The notes: generated by a model from the letters alone, not told the origin. A stretch of DNA of 39,461 nucleotides from Myxococcus llanfairpwllgwyngyllgogerychwyrndrobwllllantysiliogogogochensis (GCF_006636215.1 NZ_VIFM01000084.1:1-39461); one strand, 5' to 3'; counted from the stretch's first letter, positions 17,746-27,298 are shown. Made by a program: numbers and translations.

Positions 17746-20045
17746 CCGGTGACCGTCAAGTCGCGGGGGCCCAGCGGATTGGGCCCTTCTGGGTCCGTCG
17801 TGCTGCCCGCGTCGTCCGTGCCGGCATCATTCTCGCCAGCATCGGGTTCTGGCTGCGGGGTCACTCCACCATCCTCGCCCGCGTCGGGCTCAGGCTCGGG
17901 AGTCGTTCCACCGCCATCGCCGGCGTCGGGCTCGGGAGTCGTTCCACCGCCATCGCCGGCGTCGGGCTCAGGAGTCGTTCCACCGCCATCGCCGGCGTCG
18001 GGCTCGGGAGTCGTTCCACCGCCATCGCCCGCGTCGGGCTCGGGAGTCGTTCCACCGCCATCGCCGGCGTCGGGCTCAGGAGTCGTTCCACCGCCATCGC
18101 CCGCGTCGGGCTCAGGAGTCGTTCCACCGCCATCGCCAGCGTCGGGCTCGGGAGTCGTTCCGCCGCCATCGCCCGCGTCGGGAGTCGGCGTGGTGCCTCC
18201 GTCGTCGTCCTCGCCAGCATCCATAGGGGGCGGCGTACCCGCATCGTCGTCCTCGCCGGCGTCTGCTGGAGCAGGCCCGCCGTCCGGTCCCGCATCGAGG
18301 GTGCCCGAATCAGGGGCCCCGGCATCCGGCAGGCTCCCGCCATCCGGTGCTTCAACGAACACCGGCAGCTCCTCGGAGTTGCTCCAGGCGTAGAGGCCAT
18401 CAATCCCCCCGAACTCGGCGAGGAGCGTGTGCTCGCCCATCGGGAAGAAGGAGAGAGAGACCGTGGCGGTTCCCGCGCCGTCGAGCAGCTCGGACGTGAC
18501 GTGATCGCCATCCACGTAGAAGCTCACGCTGCCCATCGTCAGGGGCACGCCATCCACGGTGGTCACGGTGGCCGTGAAGAAGGCCAACTCTCCCTCGATC
18601 ACGGGACCGCCCTGGCCCTCCACCCGGGTCACCGTGGGTTCGATTCCCACGCCTCGGACGAGGAAGACCCCGTCGTAGAACATCCGATTTCCACCGGAGT
18701 TCATGGACTCCCAACCCATCAGCCACGTGTCGGTCGCTTCCATGGGCGCCAGCATCAGCACGTGGGGCGTGCGCTGCTGGTCGCTCCAGGCCTCGATGGG
18801 TATGGTCTCGGTGATCTGGAACTTCCCGTACTCCTGTGTCCCAAGCCGATTGTACGCCAGGGGAGACAGCCACTCCCGAGGGGGAATCGAGGCCAGGACA
18901 TCGGTCGACTCCTGCTGGTGCAGGTCCAGGTTGAGCAGCGTCTTCGAGAAGTGGACGTTGATGTCGCCATGCCCCCACAGCTCGCATTGGAGCCGGCCCT
19001 CAGGCGTCGTCCCCGGCAGGAAGCAGGTGTCCGTGGCCCCGCCGTAGATCTGCTCCACGTACGTCACGAGGAAGAAGACGATCTCCCGCCCGCCGTCCAC
19101 GGTCCCCAGGCGCACGCGGCGATCATCCTCCGTGATGGCCGCCGTCACGTCCCGCCCCGGAATGACCCGGCCGAAGGGGTCGAACGCGCTCGCCTTGTAG
19201 TCGGGCCGCCCGTCGAAGAGTCCAGACCGGTCCCAGATGGGACCCAACGAAGCTGGCTCCCCTGGACCCGGTGAGGCCACTCGAGGCGTCAGGCACTCCA
19301 CCGCGGGCGAGGCCGGGCACAGCGAACCATCATCATCCGTGCTCAACAGGATGATGTGCCCCAGGCCCAGGTGGCCGTTCTGCGAATCATCCGGCTCGAG
19401 CAGATTGGGGACGTGCGGGAAGACACCCCGGTCGCTGAAGTAGGCATCCACCAGTCCTGGCACCACTCCCGGGCGGAAGTCTCCGCTCGCGGTCACCAGG
19501 TCGGTCGCATCAAGCACGCGCTGGCCCACCACCGAACCCCCTGGACGCACCGGGTAGCCCGGCGCTCCGTCCGGCCATCGCTTGGGCCCCGCATCCGCCG
19601 CATAGCTGCCAGGAGCGAGGCAGGAGCCCGTCAGCAGCTCCGGCTCTCTCAGGCGGAGCACCTCGCCCGACTCCCGTCGGTGGAAGAAGATGCGCTCGGG
19701 AATGCAGCGCGTGCTCTCTCCGATGTAGACCCGGTCCGGGTTCAGGTTGAACAAGTCCTCGTGGAAGTCCGGGATGCCATTCCCCTCGACGTCGCGGAGC
19801 ACGTCGTCGTTCGGGTTGGCCGGGTCTCCGATGTCGATGTACCCCCGGTCCACCAACTCGTCGTAATAGAACCACCCCAGCGTGCTGGAGGCCCCACCCC
19901 CTGCCTGGTCATCGACGAGCAGCACCTCCACGTTCCGGTCCCTGGACAGGATGAGCCGATTCGAGTCCACGCCCTGCGCGGACACAGGGCCCGCGCCCAC
20001 GCCGACGAGGACCAGCAGAAGGAGGGAAGGGCTCCAACGACGCAT
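17643..20045 (-). CDS. Large secreted surface protein with Asp/Gly/Thr/Pro repeat and MYXO-CTERM-like tail
   Basis: An 800-residue exported protein. It has a signal peptide (1-24, ending 'GPVSAQ') and a long N-terminal domain of about 500 residues with no recognised fold ('GWFYYDELVDRGYIDIGD', 'HIILLSTDDDGSLC'). This is followed by an Ig-like domain of the Big_3 kind (about 505-600, 'GSVSFYVDGDHV', 'AGTATVSLSFFPMGEHTL'). Next comes an acidic low-complexity stalk with eight copies of a 12-residue unit (PEPDAGDGGGTT). The tail 'GWGCGATDAGSSSLMML', a hydrophobic helix and final Arg-rich residues has the Cys-helix-Arg layout of MYXO-CTERM sorting signals, though with one Cys. It is probably sorted to the outer surface. 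ATG 20045 fits the signal peptide and has AGGA upstream. Confidence 0.85.
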   Translation of the reverse strand: MRRWSPSLLLLVLVGVGAGPVSAQGVDSNRLILSRDRNVEVLLVDDQAGGGASSTLGWFYYDELVDRGYIDIGDPANPNDDVLRDVEGNGIPDFHEDLFNLNPDRVYIGESTRCIPERIFFHRRESGEVLRLREPELLTGSCLAPGSYAADAGPKRWPDGAPGYPVRPGGSVVGQRVLDATDLVTASGDFRPGVVPGLVDAYFSDRGVFPHVPNLLEPDDSQNGHLGLGHIILLSTDDDGSLCPASPAVECLTPRVASPGPGEPASLGPIWDRSGLFDGRPDYKASAFDPFGRVIPGRDVTAAITEDDRRVRLGTVDGGREIVFFLVTYVEQIYGGATDTCFLPGTTPEGRLQCELWGHGDINVHFSKTLLNLDLHQQESTDVLASIPPREWLSPLAYNRLGTQEYGKFQITETIPIEAWSDQQRTPHVLMLAPMEATDTWLMGWESMNSGGNRMFYDGVFLVRGVGIEPTVTRVEGQGGPVIEGELAFFTATVTTVDGVPLTMGSVSFYVDGDHVTSELLDGAGTATVSLSFFPMGEHTLLAEFGGIDGLYAWSNSEELPVFVEAPDGGSLPDAGAPDSGTLDAGPDGGPAPADAGEDDDAGTPPPMDAGEDDDGGTTPTPDAGDGGGTTPEPDAGDGGGTTPEPDAGDGGGTTPEPDAGDGGGTTPEPDAGDGGGTTPEPDAGDGGGTTPEPDAGDGGGTTPEPDAGDGGGTTPEPEPDAGEDGGVTPQPEPDAGENDAGTDDAGSTTDPEGPNPLGPRDLTVTGWGCGATDAGSSSLMMLALWVGVSVLRSRGRRLD
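17902..18189 (-). repeat. 36-bp in-frame tandem repeat, eight copies
   Basis: Eight consecutive 36-base units encoding the 12-residue unit PEPDAGDGGGTT (first GTCGTTCC at 17902, then every 36 bases to 18154). The copies differ only at a few silent positions (CTCGGG versus CTCAGG, CGCCGG versus CGCCCG/CGCCAG). Degenerate copies flank both ends. Copy number is expected to vary between strains, changing stalk length without a frameshift. Confidence 0.9.
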
Positions 20046-20516
20046 GGATGTCCTGTGCCAGCCGAGAAATGAACGCGGCATTCTATGTCCTTCTTGGATT
20101 CCCAGTACACGTGGCAACGGACCGCGACACGAGTCGTCTGCCCTCGAGAAGGGATGGCGTCGTGAGCAGCAGAGGAGGCAAGGGAAGGAAGAGGCCCGCG
20201 GCCGCCGACGTGCGGGAACGATTCACCCCCCCGGGCGCACCTCCCCCATGACTCACGCCGGGCACCGGACTCGTGGACCTCGACCCACGAGCGGAACGCA
20301 GCCGGACGATGTGGGTCGCATTTCAGCGGATTTTTCGAGTAGGTTGTCGCGCTCGCTGGCCGAACAGGCGAACCGGGCGCTCGCGGGGTCCTCTGAGTCG
20401 GGAGGGCTGCGCAGGAGGGCGAGCGTTCTTAGAACGAGGGGTGCGGATGGCTGTCCCGGGTCTTGACACTCCCGGGTCAACGCATCCGCCGATCAGCACA
20501 TGGGGCACGTGCTCGC
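20046..20516. promoter_or_regulatory. Left part of the rpsA upstream intergenic region
   Basis: About 470 bases between the divergent surface-protein and rpsA genes. On the minus strand there is a candidate promoter for the surface protein at 20080-20109. On the plus strand an inverted repeat TTGAC/GTCAA lies at 20463-20480. Otherwise no gene, RNA or repeat is supported; the open frames here are without protein-like features. Confidence 0.4.
20080..20109 (-). promoter_or_regulatory. Putative promoter of the surface-protein gene
   Basis: Read on the minus strand: TGTACT (-35, 20109-20104), 18-base spacer, TAGAAT (-10, 20085-20080). TAGAAT is a 5/6 match; the -35 is weak. The transcript would start about 28 bases before the ATG at 20045, leaving room for the AGGA ribosome binding site. 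Confidence 0.4.
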
Positions 20517-20546
20517 TTGACTACCGGAATAACCGGTGTCTAGGGT
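20517..20546 (+). promoter_or_regulatory. Putative sigma-70-type promoter of rpsA with inverted repeat in the spacer
   Basis: TTGACT (-35, 20517-20522), 18-base spacer, TAGGGT (-10, 20541-20546), followed by a GC-rich discriminator. GC-rich discriminators are typical of stringently controlled ribosomal promoters, so growth-rate control is an inference. The spacer holds a perfect inverted repeat ACCGG-AATAA-CCGGT (20523-20537), which could be an operator or chance. Expected start near 20553, leaving a 5' leader of about 125 bases. Confidence 0.6.
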
Positions 20547-20574
20547 GCGCGGCCTCATTCAGCACCATTCAAAA

Positions 20575-20624
20575 GTCCCCAGAGGTGGGGACGCCCGCGG
20601 ACTCCCGTTGCGCCCCGCAGGGGC
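20575..20624 (+). promoter_or_regulatory. Structured 5' leader of rpsA: two hairpins
   Basis: GTCCCC-AGAGGT-GGGGAC (20575-20592) and GCCCC-GCA-GGGGC (20612-20624) are perfect stems in the rpsA 5' UTR, ending 55 bases before the start codon. In E. coli, S1 represses its own translation through a structured leader. Whether this one works the same way is unknown. Confidence 0.45.
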
Positions 20625-20678
20625 CCGCGTTCCTCAAATCAGGGGGCAGCTGTGCCGTTTCAAAGGACTTCCATTTCC

Positions 20679-22391
<1,713 letters not shown>

Positions 22392-22419
22392 TCTTCGTTC
22401 AGCACCGCCTCACGGCGTG

Positions 22420-22452
22420 ACGGCCGGGTTCCCGTAAAGGGGGCCCGGCCGT
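22420..22452 (+). terminator. Strong hairpin terminator of rpsA
   Basis: A 14-bp stem (ACGGCCGGGTTCCC with GGGGGCCCGGCCGT, two G-U pairs) with a GTAAA loop, 28 bases after the rpsA stop. No U-run follows. It lies between convergent genes and may work in both directions. Confidence 0.75.
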
Positions 22453-22467
22453 TGCCGTTCCAGACGA

Positions 22468-23340
22468 CTACTCCAGGTAGCTGGGGAACGCGGGCAGCGC
22501 GCGGAAGTCCTCGGGCGCATGCTGGACGACGAAGCGGCCCTTGGAGTCCTTCACCAGCGCCTCCACGTGGTTGATGGATGAGAGGGTTTCCTCACGGCTG
22601 GTGTTGAAGCCAGGCACGCCGTGGTGCTCCCAGTTCGCGCGGGTGTGGCAGAGGTCTCCGGACAGGACGACTGTTCCCGTCCGAGGCAGGTTCACCTGCA
22701 GCGACTGGTGGCCGGGCGTGTGGCCCGGCGTGAAGAGGATGCGCACGCTGCCGTCGCCGAAGACGTCGCGGTCTCCGTCGAGCGACTCCACCTTCGCATC
22801 GCGCCACGTGGAGAACTTAGTGGGGTCCACGCCCAAGGGCGCGGGCGTCGCGGTGGCCCACGTCAGCTCCTTTTGCTGGAGCAGCCACGTGGAGCCGGTG
22901 AAGGCATTGGCGTTGCCGGCGTGGTCCGCGTGCAGATGGGAGAAGCCCACGTAGCGCACGTCCGAGGGCTTCAGGCCCAGTTGGGCGAGCTGGGCGTGCA
23001 GCGTCTTCTGGACGTGGTAGCGAACGCCCACCGGATCCGCCACGCCGTCCGGGCTCTGGGCGATGACGTCATCCAGCCCCGTGTCCCAGAGCAGCGCGCC
23101 CTGGGGATGGCGGATGAGGAAGCAGGGGACGGACATCTCCCCGCGCTGACCGTTGGGCTGACTCCCGTCCGTGAAGAACCCCATGTCGTGGATGTCGATG
23201 CTTCCGCAATCCAGGGCGTAGAGGCGCAGCTCCGGGGGATGTTGCGTGGACGCGGCGTTGGTGGCCGTTGCCTGGTGCGCGCAGCCACCAGTGAAGGACA
23301 GCAGGAACAGGGAGGGGAGAATGGAACGCGAGACGCGCAT
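22468..23340 (-). CDS. Lipoprotein metallo-beta-lactamase-fold hydrolase (N-acyl homoserine lactonase-like)
   Basis: A zinc-dependent hydrolase of 290 residues. A type II signal peptide with lipobox 'FTGGC' (Cys about 20) makes it an envelope lipoprotein. The MBL core has 'LLWDTGLDDV', the zinc motif 'HLHADHAG' (HxHxDH), 'FTPGHTPGHQSLQV' with the next metal His, and 'VVLSGDLCH' with the bridging Asp. This order and the insertions resemble AttM/AiiA-type lactonases, which open the ring of acyl-homoserine lactones. The substrate here is not proven and other lactones or esters are possible. It starts two bases after the stop of the TetR gene, so both are on one message and it is likely under that repressor's control. 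Confidence 0.85.
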   Translation of the reverse strand: MRVSRSILPSLFLLSFTGGCAHQATATNAASTQHPPELRLYALDCGSIDIHDMGFFTDGSQPNGQRGEMSVPCFLIRHPQGALLWDTGLDDVIAQSPDGVADPVGVRYHVQKTLHAQLAQLGLKPSDVRYVGFSHLHADHAGNANAFTGSTWLLQQKELTWATATPAPLGVDPTKFSTWRDAKVESLDGDRDVFGDGSVRILFTPGHTPGHQSLQVNLPRTGTVVLSGDLCHTRANWEHHGVPGFNTSREETLSSINHVEALVKDSKGRFVVQHAPEDFRALPAFPSYLE

Positions 23341-23342
23341 GA

Positions 23343-23921
23343 CTAGAAGGACCTCATGAGGGCATCGACGATGCGGGTGAGACGGGTGGTGTCCTCCGCC
23401 GTCTTTCCGAGCACGCGGAGGCCAGTGAGGTTGTTGAGGAGGAAGCTCGCGAGCTCCCGCGCGTCACGAGTAGCGTCGACCTCGCCGGTGCGCTGCCCTT
23501 CTTCGATGAGCGACAGGAAGGCGGCTTCGGTCTGCTCGAACATTCGCGCCGCCAACCGGGCCGCTGCGGCGTCACGCCCCGCCAACTCGATGGCGGTGTT
23601 GATGGCCAGACACCCCCGGCGCTCGGGGTCCGCGACGTCGGTCTCGATGACCGCGAGGAGCAGTGCCCGCAGCCGCGCCTTGATGGGGCCCGGTTGCGTC
23701 AGAAGCGCCAGGAGCGTGGGCGCCTCGTGCGCGTGGTAGTGACGCAGGACGCACTCGAAGAGGCCCTGTTTGCTCTCGAAGGCGTTGTAGAGGCTGCCGC
23801 GCCCCAGCCCCATCCGCGCTCCCAGCTCCTGGGGGGACGCCGCCGCGTAGCCCTTCTCCCAGAAGACCTCCATCGCCTTCGCCACCGCCGTCTCGGCCTG
23901 GAACTTCCTCGGACGTGCCAT
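23343..23921 (-). CDS. TetR/AcrR family transcriptional regulator
   Basis: A 192-residue one-component repressor. The N-terminal helix-turn-helix (about 10-55) reads 'AVAKAMEVFWEKGYAAASPQ' and 'MGLGRGSLYNAFESKQGLF', as in the YcdC/AcrR-like group with 'RKF' at the start. The C-terminal ligand domain ('LASFLLNNLTGLRVLGKTAE') resembles the TetR_C group often found with environmental effectors. Its stop codon lies two bases before the lactonase start, so it probably regulates itself and the lactonase. Two palindromic candidate operators lie just upstream (23949-23965 and 23986-23997). The mRNA may be leaderless: the putative -10 ends six bases before the ATG and there is no Shine-Dalgarno. Confidence 0.92.
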   Translation of the reverse strand: MARPRKFQAETAVAKAMEVFWEKGYAAASPQELGARMGLGRGSLYNAFESKQGLFECVLRHYHAHEAPTLLALLTQPGPIKARLRALLLAVIETDVADPERRGCLAINTAIELAGRDAAAARLAARMFEQTEAAFLSLIEEGQRTGEVDATRDARELASFLLNNLTGLRVLGKTAEDTTRLTRIVDALMRSF

Positions 23922-23927
23922 GGCCGT

Positions 23928-23957
23928 CTGTTAGGTCGTTTTGTACCTCAAGGTCAA
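23928..23957 (-). promoter_or_regulatory. Putative tetR-lactonase promoter
   Basis: On the minus strand: TTGACC (-35, 23957-23952), 18-base spacer, TAACAG (-10, 23933-23928), six bases before the ATG at 23921. This predicts transcription beginning at or next to the start codon. The -35 is good and the -10 is weak. Confidence 0.4.
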
Positions 23958-23965
23958 ATACCTTG
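23949..23965. promoter_or_regulatory. Candidate TetR operator 1 (inverted repeat)
   Basis: Perfect inverted repeat CAAGGT-CAAAT-ACCTTG (6-bp arms, 5-base centre), 28 bases upstream of the tetR start. It overlaps the putative -35 hexamer of the tetR promoter. Its position suits auto-repression. Confidence 0.5.
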
Positions 23966-23985
23966 GACTCGCGCGGCGCGAGCGT

Positions 23986-23997
23986 CCGACCGGTCGG
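23986..23997. promoter_or_regulatory. Candidate TetR operator 2 (12-bp palindrome)
   Basis: CCGACCGGTCGG is a perfect 12-bp palindrome of the GACCGGTC kind that many TetR-family repressors bind. It lies 65 bases upstream of tetR and 190 bases upstream of the thiolase gene on the other strand. It could belong to either regulon. Confidence 0.45.
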
Positions 23998-24186
23998 GTG
24001 GTGAGTGGGCGGAAGGAGGAGGAACTTCGCGGGCTTGGGCGTCGTTTCGCGGTGCGTCGCGCGCAGTGGACGCTCATGTCCGGACGCCGAGCGAGGACGC
24101 TTGAACTCCGGGGAGTGCCCGGTGATAAGGGCGACCGCCGCTGTTATCGAAGGACATCCGTACATCCTCAAGAGGAGGCAGTTTTC

Positions 24187-25368
24187 ATGGCTCGTGACGT
24201 CGTCATCGTGGGCGCGGCCCGTACCCCCATCGGCGCCTTCCAGGGAGCGCTCGCCAAGCTGACGGCGCCGCAGCTCGGCGCGGTGGCCATCAAGGCCGCT
24301 TTGGAGCGCGCGGGCGTGAAGCCGGAGACCGTCCAGGAAGTCATCATGGGCTGTGTGCTCCAGGCCGGCGTCGGTCAGGCGCCCGCTCGTCAGGCCACCA
24401 TCTTCGCGGGCCTGCCCGAGACGGTGCCCGCCACCACGCTGAACAAGGTCTGTGGCTCCGGTCTCAAGGCCGTCATCGCGGGCGCGCAGGCCATTGCCCT
24501 GGGTGAGGCGGACGTCGTCGTCGCCGGCGGCATGGAGTCCATGAGCAACTCGCCCTACGTCAGCCACACGATGCGCGGTGGTGCGCGCATGGGCAACGTG
24601 GAGTTCAAGGACGCGATGATCCTCGACGGTCTCTGGGACGTGTATGGCAACGTCCACATGGGCCTGTGCGCCGAGGAGTGCGCCACGTCGCAGGGCATCA
24701 GCCGCTCGCAGCAGGATGAGTTCGCGCTGGAGTCCACCCGCCGCGCGATTCAGTCCCAGAAGGACGGCCTGTTCGCCGCCGAGATTGTCCCCGTGCAGAT
24801 CCCCGGCAAGAAGCCGGACGAGGTGACGACGGTCTCCGAGGACGAGGGCCCGCGCAACGCGAAGCCGGACAAGATTCCGGGCCTCAAGCCGGTGTTCAAG
24901 AAGGACGGCACGGTGACGGCCGCCAACGCGTCCTCCATCAACGACGGCGCCGCGGCGCTGGTGCTGATGAGCGAGGAGAAGGCGAAGGCCGAGGGCCGCA
25001 CCATTCTGGGCCGCATCACCGGGTACGCGCAGGCCGCGCGCAAGCCGGTGGAGTTCACGATTGCCCCGGCGGACGCCATCAACACGCTCCTGAAGAAGAA
25101 GGGCGTTGCCGCGGCGGACGTGGACCTGTGGGAGATCAACGAGGCGTTCGCGGTGGTGTCGCTCGCGAACAACCGCATCCTCGGGTTGGATCCGTCGAAG
25201 GTGAACGTGCGCGGTGGCGCGGTGGTGCTCGGTCACCCCATTGGCGCTTCCGGCGCGCGCGTGCTGGTGACGCTGCTGCAGACGATGAAGGACCTGGGCA
25301 AGAAGCGGGGCGTCGCGTCGCTGTGCATCGGCGGCGGCGAGGGCATCGCGCTGATGGTGGAGAGGTAG
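24187..25368 (+). CDS. Acetyl-CoA C-acetyltransferase (thiolase)
   Basis: Cleaves acetoacetyl-CoA to two acetyl-CoA, or condenses them. The 393-residue protein is a classic thiolase: 'RTPIGAFQGALAKL', the nucleophile Cys89 in 'LNKVCGSGLKAV', 'GGMESMSNSPYV', 'NASSINDGAAALVLMSE', 'EINEAFAV', 'GGAVVLGHPIGASGARV' with the active-site His, and 'SLCIGGGEGIALMVER' with the second active Cys. AGGAGG stands 9 bases before ATG 24187; upstream in-frame sequence is not thiolase. The CoA-transferase genes follow in the same direction, so the set can use acetoacetate and butyrate-type acids. It is divergent from tetR. Confidence 0.94.
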   Translation: MARDVVIVGAARTPIGAFQGALAKLTAPQLGAVAIKAALERAGVKPETVQEVIMGCVLQAGVGQAPARQATIFAGLPETVPATTLNKVCGSGLKAVIAGAQAIALGEADVVVAGGMESMSNSPYVSHTMRGGARMGNVEFKDAMILDGLWDVYGNVHMGLCAEECATSQGISRSQQDEFALESTRRAIQSQKDGLFAAEIVPVQIPGKKPDEVTTVSEDEGPRNAKPDKIPGLKPVFKKDGTVTAANASSINDGAAALVLMSEEKAKAEGRTILGRITGYAQAARKPVEFTIAPADAINTLLKKKGVAAADVDLWEINEAFAVVSLANNRILGLDPSKVNVRGGAVVLGHPIGASGARVLVTLLQTMKDLGKKRGVASLCIGGGEGIALMVER

Positions 25369-25372
25369 TCAA

Positions 25373-25394
25373 CCCTCTCCCCACGGGGAGAGGG
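25373..25394 (+). repeat. Perfect 10-bp inverted repeat between thiolase and CoA-transferase genes
   Basis: CCCTCTCCCC-AC-GGGGAGAGGG, starting 4 bases after the thiolase stop. It is followed by GGG-rich sequence, not U. It could be a partial terminator or an mRNA-stabilising hairpin that sets different levels for the two parts of the operon. This motif type is common as a dispersed intergenic palindrome in G+C-rich proteobacteria. Confidence 0.55.
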
Positions 25395-25447
25395 ACGGGG
25401 TGGGGGCCTTGGTGGCCTTCACCCCGTTTCCGTTATCGGGAGGGCGA

Positions 25448-26146
25448 ATGAACAAGGTCTACGCGAGCGCGGACGAGGCGGTCGCCGACATCCCGGATGG
25501 CTGCACGCTCATGAGCGGCGGCTTCGGGCTGTGTGGCAACCCTGAGAATCTCATCGAGGCGCTTCACCGCAAGGGCGTGAAGAACCTCACCATCATCTCC
25601 AACAACTGCGGCACCACCGAGCTCGGCCTGGGCATTTTGCTCCAGAACAAGCAGGTCAAGAAGATGGTGTCGAGCTACGTGGGGGAGAACAAGGAGTTCG
25701 AGCGGCAGTACCTCTCCGGCGAGCTGGAGGTGGAGCTGAACCCGCAGGGAACCCTGGCCGAGCGCATCCGCGCGGGCGGCTGCGGCATCGGTGGCTTCTT
25801 CACGCCGACAGGCGCGGGGACGCAGGTGGCCGAGGGCAAGGAGTCGCGCATCATCGACGGCCGGCTGCACGTGCTGGAGACACCGCTGAAGGCGGACTTC
25901 GCCATCATCCACGCGGCGAAGGCGGACACCCACGGCAACCTCATCTTCAACAAGACGGCGCGCAACTTCTCCCCGATGATGTGCATGGCGGCCAAGGTCA
26001 CCATCGTCGAGGCGGAGGAGATTGTTCAGCCCGGCGAGTTGGACCCGGACCAGGTGCACCTCCCGAGCATCTTCGTGAAGCGCATCGTCCTGGCGAAGAA
26101 CCTCCAGAAGTGGATTGAGCGGCGCACCGTCCGCAAGACGGCCTGA
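25448..26146 (+). CDS. 3-oxoacid CoA-transferase subunit A
   Basis: Alpha subunit (232 residues) of a family I CoA-transferase that moves CoA from succinyl-CoA or an acyl-CoA to acetoacetate. Features are '[18 protein letters not shown]' (20-37), '[19 protein letters not shown]', '[20 protein letters not shown]' and '[20 protein letters not shown]', all typical of ScoA/AtoD. ATG 25448 has GGGAGGGCG before it. The beta subunit follows eight bases after the stop. Succinyl-CoA:3-ketoacid versus acetyl-CoA:acetoacetate specificity cannot be settled from sequence; '[17 protein letters not shown]' is closest to the SCOT group by eye. Confidence 0.92.
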   Translation: MNKVYASADEAVADIPDGCTLMSGGFGLCGNPENLIEALHRKGVKNLTIISNNCGTTELGLGILLQNKQVKKMVSSYVGENKEFERQYLSGELEVELNPQGTLAERIRAGGCGIGGFFTPTGAGTQVAEGKESRIIDGRLHVLETPLKADFAIIHAAKADTHGNLIFNKTARNFSPMMCMAAKVTIVEAEEIVQPGELDPDQVHLPSIFVKRIVLAKNLQKWIERRTVRKTA

Positions 26147-26153
26147 GGACCCC

Positions 26154-26810
26154 ATGCCACTGACTCGTGAACAACTCGCGAAGCGCATCGCCCTGGAGCT
26201 GCGGGACGGCTTCTATGTGAACCTGGGCATCGGCATCCCCACGCTGGTCCCCAACTACATCCCCGAGGGGGTGGAGGTGGTGCTCCAGTCGGAGAACGGC
26301 CTGCTGGGCATCGGGCCGTACCCCGAGGCGGGCAAGGAAGACCCGGACCTCATCAACGCGGGCAAGGAGACGGTGACGACGGTGAAGGGCGCCGCGTTCT
26401 TCGACTCGGCCCTGTCCTTCGGAATGATCCGCGGCGGCCACATCGACATGGCCGTGCTGGGCGCCATGGAGGTCTCCGAAGAGGGGGACCTGGCCAACTG
26501 GATGATTCCCGGGAAGATGGTCAAGGGAATGGGCGGCGCCATGGACCTGGCGGTGGGCGCCAAGCGCATCTACGTGGCCATGGAGCACGCGAACAAGGAG
26601 GGTCAGCCGAAGATCCTCAAGAAGTGCTCGCTGCCCCTGACGGGCCTCAAGTGCGTGCACCACATCGTCACGGACCACGCCTTCCTGGACGTGACGCCGG
26701 AGGGGCTCGTCCTGCGCGAGCTGGCCCCGGGCGTGACGGTGGAGCTGGTCCAGAAGCTCACCGAGCCGAAGCTGAAAATCGCTCCGGACGTGCGCGAGAT
26801 GAAAGTCTGA
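26154..26810 (+). CDS. 3-oxoacid CoA-transferase subunit B
   Basis: Beta subunit (218 residues) carrying the catalytic Glu in '[14 protein letters not shown]' (about residues 42-55), where the acyl-glutamyl-CoA intermediate forms. Other features are '[17 protein letters not shown]' near the start, '[16 protein letters not shown]', '[20 protein letters not shown]' and '[15 protein letters not shown]'. ATG 26154 is eight bases after the subunit A stop. With subunit A, thiolase and the dehydrogenase/hydratase cluster it completes a ketone-body and short-chain fatty-acid route to acetyl-CoA. Confidence 0.94.
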   Translation: MPLTREQLAKRIALELRDGFYVNLGIGIPTLVPNYIPEGVEVVLQSENGLLGIGPYPEAGKEDPDLINAGKETVTTVKGAAFFDSALSFGMIRGGHIDMAVLGAMEVSEEGDLANWMIPGKMVKGMGGAMDLAVGAKRIYVAMEHANKEGQPKILKKCSLPLTGLKCVHHIVTDHAFLDVTPEGLVLRELAPGVTVELVQKLTEPKLKIAPDVREMKV

Positions 26811-26848
26811 GCGCGCAAGGCTAAGGTGCGCCGCTGGGGGAGGGTGGT

Positions 26849-27262
26849 ATGGACGACTTCCCCGGCGGAGCCCCTTTCATGGCCGATACCTCGGAGAAGC
26901 TGAACCCCATCGACCACCGCGCGCCGCGAGTCGAGTACGAGCTGCCGGTGGCCTACCGCAGCGTGGCTGGCTTCGTGACGGACTGGGCCGTCAACCTTTC
27001 CAAGGGCGGCCTCTACATCAACACCGACAAGCCCCTGCCGGTGGACACGGTGGTGAAGCTGCTGGTGACACTGCCGGGAGCGCACTTCCCGGTGGAGCTG
27101 AAGGGCCGGGTGACGCGCACCAACGCGCTCGGCACCGCGTCTCCGCAGTCCCCGGGGATGGCGGTGGAGTTCCTGGACGTTGACGAAGACAAGCGGTCGC
27201 GCATCGGGGAGTTCGTGGAGCGGTTGCGCTCGGAGCTCCCGTCGGAAGCGACCCGGAAGTAA
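26849..27262 (+). CDS. PilZ domain protein (myxobacterial TIGR02266-like)
   Basis: A 137-residue single-domain protein. PilZ domains bind cyclic di-GMP through an N-terminal Arg-rich segment and a D/N-x-S-x-x-G motif. Here 'DHRAPRVEYE' (about 23-32) and 'VNLSKGGLYI' (about 49-58) are visible, though the Arg spacing is not the full RxxxR consensus, so binding is uncertain. The rest ('VKLLVTLPGAHFPVELKGRV', 'GMAVEFLDVDEDKRSRI') matches the paralogous PilZ group abundant in Myxococcus. ATG 26849 has GGGGGAGGG a few bases upstream; ATG 26879 (127 residues) is the alternative. It may link c-di-GMP to motility or surface traits. There is no partner domain. Confidence 0.85.
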   Translation: MDDFPGGAPFMADTSEKLNPIDHRAPRVEYELPVAYRSVAGFVTDWAVNLSKGGLYINTDKPLPVDTVVKLLVTLPGAHFPVELKGRVTRTNALGTASPQSPGMAVEFLDVDEDKRSRIGEFVERLRSELPSEATRK

Positions 27263-27298
27263 CGGCGGCCCGCGCGGGCGCCCCCACCGAGCGCCTGC

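Noticed and set aside
17902-18189. Regular 36-bp repeat array that looks like a CRISPR
   Set aside because: The units follow each other directly without spacers, keep one reading frame and code for PEPDAGDGGGTT inside a secreted protein. No cas genes are present.
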